Made by a program: the position numbers and the translations under genes. 64,000 nucleotides of DNA, from assembly GCA_947474755.1 (NCBI GenBank), contig CANJJE010000004.1, positions 169,670 through 233,669 of the forward strand, read 5' to 3'. Below the pieces are notes generated by a model. That model did not search any database and had not been told where the DNA came from. It worked only from the letters and a program-made list of their open reading frames with translations. The DNA is from Burkholderiales bacterium. Lineage in GTDB: Bacteria; Pseudomonadota; Gammaproteobacteria; Burkholderiales; Burkholderiaceae_C. This document shows positions 8,219 to 17,500 of this stretch, in pieces. Numbering within the stretch: position 1 is the first letter of the stretch; each line of letters begins with the position of its first letter.

Positions 8219-10042
8219 TCACGGCAGCAGCTTCCACCAGGTCAGACGCACCCAGTCGACCAGCGGGCGTGTCCATATCCACATCAGGCTGGCGTGGCCG
8301 GCATCGACCTTGCCCACGCCTTCCATGTTGGGCCGCAGGCGTGGCGCGCCCGGGCCGAGTTCCGCCTCGACGCGGAAATGGTTGCGCCCGTCTTCGGCGA
8401 CCGAGATCGGCGTCAGCTTCTTGACGCTGAAAGGCCACGATTGACCCGGGAGGCTGGCCAGCACCAGCTCGCCTGCGGCACCGACCTTCACATGGCCGAT
8501 GTCGCGCTCGTCGACTTTCAGGATCACCCGCCAGGCGTCCAGCGGCGCCAGCTCGAACAGCACCTTGCCCTGCTCGACAGGGGAGCCGAGCTGCTGCGTC
8601 AGGTCGCCCTTGACCACCGTGCCGTCGAAGGGCGCAATGATGTTGACGCGTTCGAGCTTGGATACCGCCAGATCCATCTGCGCGCGCGCCTGGTTCGCCT
8701 GTGCGCCCGCCAGCCTCTGCTCGACCGCATTGCCGTTGGCCATGGCCTCGCGCTCCTTGCGCAGAGAGACTTCCAGCTCCGACTCCCAGCGGACTTTTTC
8801 GAGCTTGAGGTCGCGGTCGTCGAGGGTGGCCAGCACCTGACCTGCCTTCACCACATCACCCGCGCGCGCCGGTGCTTCGCGCAGATAGCCCTCGAACGGC
8901 GCCACCGCTGCACGCTGCACCGAGCCTTCGACCAGAGCCTGCGATGAGATGCGGAACGGCACCGGGATCACCGCCAGCAACAGCAGCACCACGCCCAGCG
9001 TCGCCGCAGCCAGCTTGATCGCCGGATAGCGCGGCCCCAGCACCACTTCAAGGCTGTGCCGGGCGGTGCGTCGGGCGCGAACGACTGCGCCCTCGTGTGC
9101 CTCGCGCTGCAGCATCAGTGCGGGAGCCAACCCGATGGCAACGCTTTCCAGATATTCGATTGCTGCTGGCGTGAAGGCGGTGCGGTGCTCCAGCATCAGC
9201 ACGCCCGAGACCTGGCCGTCATGCAGCAGTGGCACGCTCAGCAAGGTGTGCGCGCCGACTTCCTCGGCATAGCGCCGATGCGCGGTGCTCACGCCGGTAT
9301 CGGCCGACCCGTCGCCGGGCGGCCAGACGATGCGCCGACGCTGATCCATGGCCTCGTGCATGGCCTGTATGGCCTGGCGCAGAACGCCCGCCTTTTCGTC
9401 GAACCAGGCCGCATGGCTCAACGCCAGCAGCTGCAGCGTCTTGCCGCGTGTCACCGCGAGATGCACCTGCGGGCTGTCGAATTCACGCCCGAGTCGGTTC
9501 ACCAGCGCCAGCGCGGCTTCGCGCGGCGAGCGCTCGGCCAGCAGGCCCAGCAGGGTGTCGAGCAGGAAGCTGCCTTGTTGCAGGCACTGACGCTGCTTTG
9601 CCAGCTCGCGCTGGTGCAGCAGGCCCACCAGCCAACCGGCGCCCCAGTTGACGAGCTTGAGCGCCTGATCCACGCTGGTCTGCTGAACGCGGCCGAGCTG
9701 CAGCACGACCGCGCCTTGCAACTGCTCGCCGCTGAGCAGCGGGAACGCCATCTCCACATGGCCGAGGTCATCGCGACGCAATGCGGCGTCGCGGGTTTTC
9801 AGCGCCTCGGTGGCGATCTCGCGCAGGTGGCTCAGATCCCTGTCGGCCGGGTGTGCTGCCACCGGCGCGTAGGCGCCATCGGCCTGTGCCATCAGCAGCA
9901 GGCCGGCGTCGGCATGGACGAGATCCTGGCAAAGCACCTCGAGCCATGAGCGGCACAGCGCATCGGCGGTCAGCGCCTGAGCCAGTGCGCTCCAGGGGTC
10001 GCCGGTGGGGATGTCCGGGGTGTTATCGATCACTGCAGCCAT
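8219..10042 (-). CDS. GAF-HlyD fusion, inner-membrane periplasmic adaptor
   Basis: 607 residues. The first 310 or so are cytoplasmic and look like two GAF-type sensor domains (about 25-135 and 165-305), the second containing LLSVPLLHDGQVSGVLMLEH. A single membrane helix follows (about 341-361). The periplasmic part has the lipoyl-like half (FEGYLREAPARAGDVVKAGQ), a coiled coil, the returning half (IIAPFDGTVVKGDL), and a barrel domain ending near residue 590. HlyD adaptors dock an inner-membrane transporter onto TolC; ordinary HlyD proteins have only a short cytoplasmic tail, so the large GAF module is unusual and could sense a small ligand or the motor. It sits about 105 bases after tolC and 4 bases before the longest possible start of the M50 chimera. 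Start 10042 is the first in-frame ATG; a perfect hairpin lies 7 bases upstream. Confidence 0.88.
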   Translation of the reverse strand: MAAVIDNTPDIPTGDPWSALAQALTADALCRSWLEVLCQDLVHADAGLLLMAQADGAYAPVAAHPADRDLSHLREIATEALKTRDAALRRDDLGHVEMAFPLLSGEQLQGAVVLQLGRVQQTSVDQALKLVNWGAGWLVGLLHQRELAKQRQCLQQGSFLLDTLLGLLAERSPREAALALVNRLGREFDSPQVHLAVTRGKTLQLLALSHAAWFDEKAGVLRQAIQAMHEAMDQRRRIVWPPGDGSADTGVSTAHRRYAEEVGAHTLLSVPLLHDGQVSGVLMLEHRTAFTPAAIEYLESVAIGLAPALMLQREAHEGAVVRARRTARHSLEVVLGPRYPAIKLAAATLGVVLLLLAVIPVPFRISSQALVEGSVQRAAVAPFEGYLREAPARAGDVVKAGQVLATLDDRDLKLEKVRWESELEVSLRKEREAMANGNAVEQRLAGAQANQARAQMDLAVSKLERVNIIAPFDGTVVKGDLTQQLGSPVEQGKVLFELAPLDAWRVILKVDERDIGHVKVGAAGELVLASLPGQSWPFSVKKLTPISVAEDGRNHFRVEAELGPGAPRLRPNMEGVGKVDAGHASLMWIWTRPLVDWVRLTWWKLLP

Positions 10043-10049
10043 GGGTGGC

Positions 10050-10066
10050 GAGGATGCACCATCCTC
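10050..10066 (-). promoter_or_regulatory. Small perfect hairpin over the ribosome-binding region of the GAF-HlyD gene
   Basis: GAGGATG and CATCCTC pair perfectly around a 3-base loop, ending 7 bases before the ATG. The left arm holds the only GAGG near the start, so pairing could limit ribosome access. This is a structural observation only. Confidence 0.35.
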
Positions 10067-10147
10067 GGCGTCTCGGGAACCGCCTGGCTGCAGGCAGAAC
10101 CGGGAAGATGCCGCGTAATCCCTGCAACAGCGCCCTCGGTATGGCCC

Positions 10148-11554
10148 TCAATCGGTCAGCAGCGCATCGAGCGCGCGCAGATCGGCGTCAGCAAGGGTGC
10201 CCGCGGCAGCCTTCAGTTGCAAGGCGGCCACCAGCGTCTTGTAACGCGCCGCGGCGAGGTCCTTGCGCGTGGCAAACAGCTGTTGCTCCGCATTGAGCAC
10301 GTCCACCCGGGTGCGCACGCCCACCTGCAGCCCGCGCTGCGTGCTCTTGAGCTGCGTCTCGCTCGAGATCAGCGCCTGCTTCAGGGCCTGCGTGAGTGCG
10401 CTGCCCGATTGCACCCCCAGCTGCGCCTGCTGCGCATCGAGCGTGGCCTGCCGCTGGGCGTTGCTCAACTCCTGCAGGGCGCGGTTGCGGTCGGCGATCG
10501 CCTCGCGGGTGCGAGAACTCACCACGCCACCCTGGTAGATGGGGATCGTCAGCTCGACCCCGATGCTGGCCTCTCGGGTGTTGCTGCCACCGAACTGCCC
10601 GTAGTTCTGGTTGCGGTCATCGCGCACCGTGCCCACCAGATCGAGCGTCGGGTAATGCCCCGCTTCGCGACGGCTGATCTCCTTCTCGGCCACCTGCGTG
10701 GTGGTGCGCGCAATGATCACCTGCAATGCATTGTTCGGCGCATCGGCCACCATCTGGCGCTGCATCTCCGGCGTCAGCTGATCCACACTGGCGGCTGCGC
10801 CCAGGCTGGCCAGCGCCGGAAGCGGCTGCGCGATGTAGCGCTCGAGCACCCGCTTCTTCGACTCCAGCTCATTGACGGCGGCGATGCGTTGCGCGACAGC
10901 CAGGTCGTGGCGACCCTGCGCCTCGTTGAAATCGGTGATCGGCACCGTGCCGACCTCCAGGCTGCGCTTGGTCTGGGCGAGCTGCTGGACCATCGCATCC
11001 TGCTGCGCCGTGGCGGCGGCCAATTCGTCTTGCGCCTGCAGCACATCGAAATAGCCGCGCGACACGCGCAGCAGCAGATCCTGCTCGGCCAGCTGCAGTT
11101 GCTGCTCGGCGAGCTGCACCTGCAATTCGGCCTGGTCGGTGCCCGCCCAGTTGGCCGGCCGGATCAGTGCCTGGGTGAGGGTCAGTGCGGCGCTGTTCGC
11201 ACTGAAGGTGCGCCCGCCCGAATACTCCGACGATCGATTGTTGCTGCGCTTGGGGTTGTAGGTGGCGTTGATGCTGGGCAGGTTGGCTGCGCGGGCCTGC
11301 GGGAGCTTCTCCCGCCCGGCGTCTGTTGCGGCCACTGCTGCCGCGTACTGCGCGTCGTTGGCGCGCGCCATGTCGAGGATGGCACCGAGGCCGGTCCCCC
11401 GGCTCGTTGCTGCCGAGGCGGCCGGCGCAGCCGCTGCGAGCACGGCGTCCTCGGCCAAGACAGCACCACTGGCGAGCATCACGAACATCGCGACCGTCCA
11501 GGGGTGCGATGCGCGGCGAGGGGTGATCGAGTACCGAGCTGCTGTGAACTTCAA
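10148..11554 (-). CDS. TolC-family outer-membrane efflux/secretion channel
   Basis: 468 residues with an N-terminal signal peptide (hydrophobic stretch about 20-34, ending near GAVLAE). Two TolC-type repeats follow, rich in Gln, Ala and Leu heptads. Each has the typical pattern of a helix pair plus a strand: SINATYNPKRSNNRSS then RVSRGYFDVLQAQDEL in the first, and LDLVGTVRDDRNQNYG then ASIGVELTIPIYQGG in the second. TolC trimers form the outer-membrane channel and periplasmic tunnel of type I secretion and efflux. The likely start is TTG at 11554, sharing bases with the TGA stop of the giant gene (TTGA overlap), with GGGAGA seven bases before it. This points to translational coupling and to the giant protein as its substrate. 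Starting at an internal Met (residue 23 or 26) would lose the n-region of the signal peptide. Confidence 0.94.
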   Translation of the reverse strand: MKFTAARYSITPRRASHPWTVAMFVMLASGAVLAEDAVLAAAAPAASAATSRGTGLGAILDMARANDAQYAAAVAATDAGREKLPQARAANLPSINATYNPKRSNNRSSEYSGGRTFSANSAALTLTQALIRPANWAGTDQAELQVQLAEQQLQLAEQDLLLRVSRGYFDVLQAQDELAAATAQQDAMVQQLAQTKRSLEVGTVPITDFNEAQGRHDLAVAQRIAAVNELESKKRVLERYIAQPLPALASLGAAASVDQLTPEMQRQMVADAPNNALQVIIARTTTQVAEKEISRREAGHYPTLDLVGTVRDDRNQNYGQFGGSNTREASIGVELTIPIYQGGVVSSRTREAIADRNRALQELSNAQRQATLDAQQAQLGVQSGSALTQALKQALISSETQLKSTQRGLQVGVRTRVDVLNAEQQLFATRKDLAAARYKTLVAALQLKAAAGTLADADLRALDALLTD

Positions 11555-14500
11555 ATCCGAATCTCCCAGTCGTTCGCCGAAGCTCGCGCGCGGCCCGCCT
11601 GAGCAGCCACTGCTGTCGGCACCACCGCTTGCACCGCAAAGTCAAGATCCTCAGTGTGCAGCCGATCCAGTCCTTCGACTCGTACCGCCTGATCGCACAT
11701 CGTGCGACCGCGACGCCGCCTGTTGTTGGCCAGCGGGCCCAGAGCGGCGCTCATCGCTCCGCCCCAGCCACCGGACAGCGCCGCGAAGATGTCGGCATAG
11801 TCTTTGATGGCCTGCGCTTCGTACGATAGCTCGCTGCTCGCGTCCGCGGCCCCGAGGCCTGCAGACACCGGCACGGTAAATCGGCCCTGGAAGTCTCCGC
11901 CGGCGCGGCCGTCGTAGTCGCCATCCAGGCGAGACCCCTCGGGCGTGACGAAGGCGCCGGAGTCCGAGCGCAGCAGCACGCGGTACTCGCCGGCCGGCAA
12001 GGTGCCCGCGTCGGTGTCGAAGCGCAGGCCTTCGCCATCCGGGTCGATCACCAGCTTGCCCGGCACCACCTGGTCGCCGCGCATCAGCAGCAAGGCCGAG
12101 CCCGAGGCCGCTTGCAAGGCCGCAGCAGCCAGCGCCTGGTTGAAGCGCACCCGCAGGCCAAGTTCGGTGGCCACCATCGAATTGATCTGCAGTGCGGCCG
12201 TGGAAGACGGGCCCGCCACACCGGCGGCCGTCGGGTTCGATTCGATCAATGCCTGCATCGCCTCGGCAGTCAGCGGCGCGCTGCCGTCGGCATTGATGCC
12301 TGGGCGGCCGTCTGCGACCACCACCGCGACGACGCGGTTCGAGCGGTGGGCGGTCTGATCGATGAGGTCGACGCCGAGGTTGAAGCCCGGCCGTTCGGCG
12401 GCCCGGGTCTCGAGGCGCGGGCGGCGGCTGTCCGATTCGCTGCGCTCGCGTTCGCTGTCGCGTTCGCGGGATTCGCGCTCGCGCTCCTTCTGCCGCCCGC
12501 GGCCGTCGTCCTCAACCCGTGGGCGCTGTGACGGAGCCGATGCCGCGGGCAGCACCTCGCGCGTTACCGTGGGTGCGGTCCAGGTGCCATCGGCGTCGAC
12601 GGCACGCACCACGATGCCGGTGGCGGCGCGCGCGGCGCTGTAGGTGTGGCTGGCATTGACCGCGGCTCCGGCGCCGGCGCCTGCGACGCCGGACTGCGTG
12701 CCGTCACCCCAGTCGATGAGCCACTGGCTGATGGTGTCTGCGCCCGGGTCGGTGGCCGACAGGCTCAGGGTCACCGGCGTGCCGGCGCGCACCGTGGCGG
12801 GCGCCGACACCGCGATCACCGGCGCGACATTGGCCACGGTGATGACGAAGCTGACCGGTGCTGAAGATGCACCGGCCGCATCGACCGCATGGGCGGTGAA
12901 GTTGCCCACGGCAGGGCCGTTGACGGCATTCCAGCGCACCACGCCAGCCGCGTCGATGCTGGCGCCGGGCGGTGCCTGGTCGAGCACGTACGTCAGCGCA
13001 TTACCGTCGGCGTCAGTGCCGATCAGGGCCACGGAGTGGATGGTGCCTTCGAGCACGCTCGCATTGGCCACGGGCGCCAGCACCGGCGGGTGGTTGACCG
13101 GGGTGACGGCGAGGCTGACGATGACGGCATCGCTTTGCAGCAGGCCGTCGCTCGCGCGGTAGCTGAAGCTGTCCGGGCCGCTGTAGCCGAGTGCCGGGGT
13201 GTAGGTGAGGGTGCCATCGGGGTTGGTGACCAGTGCGCCGTGGGCCGGGCCGCTGACCACCACCACCGACAGCGCATCGCCGTTGGGGTCGTTGTCGTTG
13301 CCCAGCACGGCGAGCACCTTGGCCGTGTCCCGCGGGGTGCTGTAGCTCTCGCCTGCAGCCACCGGTGCGTCGTTGACCGCGCTGACCTTGATCTCGACCG
13401 TGACCGGATCGCTGAACAACTGGCCATCCCCGGCACGGTAGCTGAAGCTATCCGCGCCGACATAGCCGAATGTCGGCGTGTAGATGAATCGCCCGGCGGT
13501 GTCGCGGGTCAGCGCGCCGTGTGCCGGCTGGGTGACGGCCTCAGCCGTCATCGCCTGGCCATCGGGCTCGGCGTCGTTGGCAAGCACATCGATGGTCACC
13601 GGCTGATTGCGCAGCGTAAGCGCGCTGTCGGCCCGTGCGATCGGAGGGTGGTTGACCGGAGGATTGACCGGCAGCACCTCGCGGGTGATCACCGGCGCCG
13701 TCCAGGTGCCGTCTTCGTCGATGGCCTGCACGGTGATGACGGCCGCCGTCAGCGCTGCAGCGTAGGTGTGGCCGGTGCTGGTCGCCGTGCCGGCCACCGT
13801 CGATTGCGTGCCATCGCCCCAGTCGATTCGCCACTGCGAGATCGTGTCTGTACCCGGGTCGGTGGCTGACAGTTTGATGCTGAAAGCTTCGCCGGCGCGG
13901 ATCGTCGTCGGCACCTCCACCGTGAATGTCGGCGACACGTTGACGACATTCACGGTGAAGCTGCGGGCGGCTGATGAGGCGCCCTTCGAGTCGACGGCGC
14001 GCACGGTGAACACGGCCGAGGCCGGGCCGTCGACTGCAGCCCAGGTGATGCGGCCCTGCGCATCGATCGTGGCGCCTGCCGGTGCAGCGTCGAGCACGTA
14101 GGTGATCGCGTCGCCTTCCGGATCGGACGAGACCAGCGGCACGGTGATGGTGCTGCCTTCGTTCACGGTGATCGGCGCGACGGCTGCGAGCGTGGGGGCC
14201 TGGTTGGCATCGAAGGCCACATCGTCGATCGTGACCTGGCTGCCCAAGCTGCCGAGGCCCAGCAGGTCGAAGTAGATCGTCGCCGCCTGGCCGGCAGGCA
14301 GGCCCGACAGATCGATGGTCACGGTGACCGGAGCAAACAGATCCGCCGGCAGCTTGCCGCCGACCAGGCCGCTGACCGTCACCGCAGCGCCGGCGCGCAC
14401 CGTGCCGTCGGCCTGGATGTTCAGCAGCGCGTCGGTACCGCTCAGGCCGACGACGCCGCCGAGGGCCGACATGGTCGACGGATCGAGCAGGGCAACCTCG

Positions 14501-17500
14501 AAGGCGTCCTGCGGGCCGCTGCCATTGCTCTTGAATTGCGCGCCGGTGAGCTTGAACGACAGCGTCTTCGACGACGCTGGCAGCGTGAACGACTGGCTCA
14601 GGCGCGAGGCCAGGCTTGGGTTTTCGCTGAGCACGCCCTGGCCATTGACCACGCTGGCGCCACCCGTAGCCGACCAGCCGAAGGTGGGCAGGATGGCATC
14701 GGACACCCCGAACGAACCGTTGGTGATGCCCACTGGCGGCGGGTCGGCGTTGACATTCGCCGGGCCGATCTGCACGTCGGTGGTTGTTCCCGTTCCCAAG
14801 CCGCCACTCAGCGTTGCCGCGAGGATCGCTGCATCGAGCTGCGATGGCAGCTTGCGTTGGAACAAGCCCAAGCTGTCGGCCATCAGGTCGCCGGCGTGGT
14901 CGCTGTCGCTCAGGTGGTTGCCGTCGTTGGTCAACATCACGCGCACGCCGGGGGCGGTGAACACCTTCGAGCCATCGGCGGTGGTGGTGACGTAGCGGTC
15001 GAATCCTGCATAGCCGCTCAGGAAGCCCAGCGTGTGACCCAGCTCGTGCGCGATGACAGTGAACAGGTCGTACTTGCCGGCGGCGGCCGAGTTCGGGTCG
15101 CTGAACTCCGACGCGTCGAGCGGCGTCGGGTCGACGAACCAGCCGTGGCCATCGGCGTTGACGTCGAGGACGATGCGGCCTTCCGAAGGCTTGCCATTGG
15201 CGTCCAGCTGGGTGATGTAGGCCTGGCCGAGTTGGCCGGCTGGCAGATCGGCGATGGAGAGGCGCCAATTGCCAGATCCAGACTGTTCGGCGGCTTGGGT
15301 CCACAGAGCTCCGGCTATGTTGACCATCGACAGTGCTGCAGTGATGCCCGGCGATCCAGCGGCAGAGGTGGCGCCGCCCCTGTCACCGGCAGCCAAGCGG
15401 CCACCCGAGCCCGCGACGCTGCCAGGCGGCGCCACGTTGGTTAGAGGCATGGGTTGCGGAAGCGGCACGTTATCAAGCTGAAGGTGGGCGCCCTGGTCCC
15501 TGAAGTACTGCAGTGAGAGGCCGCCATCAGCATCCAGTTGTCCTGGCGCAAACACTCGCTCTGGCAGGGCAACCGACTTTCCGGGCGCAACCCCGCCCTG
15601 CGCAACCACCCACTCTGGGTTCATATACATGTTGCCATTGGGCTTGATCGGGGGGAACAAGAAGGTGATCCCATCCTCAGCCAAGGTGCCGGCGACGCCA
15701 CGGGCCTGAACGCGCGCCACTTGCATGGCGTCTGCGCGACGCACCATCTCGGCGATTCGCAGCTCGTCGGGAACCTGTTCCAGCGACACGGGATTCGGTG
15801 AGGCAACGCCACCCATTGACGTTTGGATGTGACCGCGCCTCAGTTGCTCGCTGTTCGCGAACTCCAGCACTTGGTCGATCTGGGCCTGTCGTGCCGCGCT
15901 GGGCGCTGGCGTCGGGACGCCTGGGGTCGCCACCCTCAACTCCGACGCCGGGATGTAGCGACCATCCGAGAACACCATCTCAGGCTTGGTGGACACCGGC
16001 GTGCTGGCGATCAATGCGTCCAGATCGAGTTCCAGGGGATCTCGCATGGGCGGAGTCGCCAACGATGCCGGCGCGCGTGAGACAGCCGATCCGTTCTCCG
16101 CCATGCGCGCCGCGCGGCTTTCTTCTGCGGCTTTGAGTGCCTGGCGGTAGTCGCCGGCGCGTTCAGCGTAAAACGTTCTCGCGCCTTCGTAGCTGGCGGT
16201 GGTCGACTTTTTCCATCCTTCGGCCCACTGCAGCCCGCCGTCGGTGGAAGCAACTCTGATTCGCACCTCATTGCGATTCTTCAGCGTGGTCATGCCATCG
16301 CCGGTGAACACATTGACAGGGCCCGGGTCTCCGATTTTTGCGATTTCTGCGCGACTGACGTAGCCCCCCTTTTCGGCACCCATCGTGAAATGAGCACCGT
16401 GGTAAATCGACGGCTTGGCGTCTCCAGCCTGCATCAGCTTGCGGTTCAGCGGATCGACGACCTTGGTCAGAATATCGTCGTTCGTCAGGTACTTGCCGGT
16501 GGTGCGGTCACGCACCCAGCCCAGATCCAGGTCGCTGCGCAGCCACTGGCCGTCCGGCCCCTTCAGCAAACCGAGGACAGATTTGGCCTTGACCGCTTCG
16601 GGTTTGCCTGCCCAGCCCCGGGCCACGCCGAAGCCCGTGCCAGCGGCAGTCACGCGATCCGTGGCGCGGATGGCGATCTCGAGGTTGTTTTCCTTGGCGA
16701 ACGCCTTGATCACGGCCTGCTGGCGCTCGGTGGCACCGCTCACGGGGCCCCACTTTTCCATCGACCAGTTCTTGATCGCGTCGCTGACGCCATCCGTGAA
16801 GCTCTTCGGCTTGGGCGGGGTGGTATTCGCCAGAACGCTCTCGATGCCGGTGTAACGAGGTGGCTCGATGCCTTTGGTGAGCCATGCCTGCTTGACTTCG
16901 GCGGTCTTCGGTGTCAGGCCGCTGGCTTCCATTTCCTGCCGCATGCCGGATGCCGCATCCGATGTGGCAGCGCGCTTGGCCTCGGCGGCATTGCGTGCCT
17001 CCTGCATCTGCCGAATCTCGTAGTCGATCCGCATCGACTCCCGCGTGCGGGCGGTGGCTTGCGCTTGCTCGGCAACCCGGGCGTTGCGGACTTCTCCCGC
17101 GCCGCGGTTCAATTGGGTGGCGCGTTCGGTGTTGCTGGCGGCTGCGGCGCCGCGCGAGCCTTCGGCGATGGCCCGCTCGCCCCGGCTGGCGGACATGGCC
17201 GTTTCAAGCTTTCCGGCCGTGGCGACGCTGCGTTCGAGGTCAGTCGCTTTGCTCACTTTGCTCAGCCCCTGCGCCCCTTCGGCAAAACGCTCTGCCAGGG
17301 CAAACCCTTTGCTGAGTTTTCCAGCCGCACCCGCGATCATGAATGGATCGACGAACAATCCAGCCACATTGGCGACGGTGACGCCAACATCGAGCGAACC
17401 CCTGAGGTCTTCAGGCATGACTTTGCGGAGTTCGGCCACCTGCTCGTCCCAGCGAGTGGTCAGCCCCTTCGAGGGCGAGATGGTGGTGGGCGCCTGGATG

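Noticed and set aside
13541..15304. A 587-codon minus-strand frame within the giant gene
   Set aside because: Shifted frame of the giant gene with Arg-rich nonsense, no domain; the main frame continues through it.
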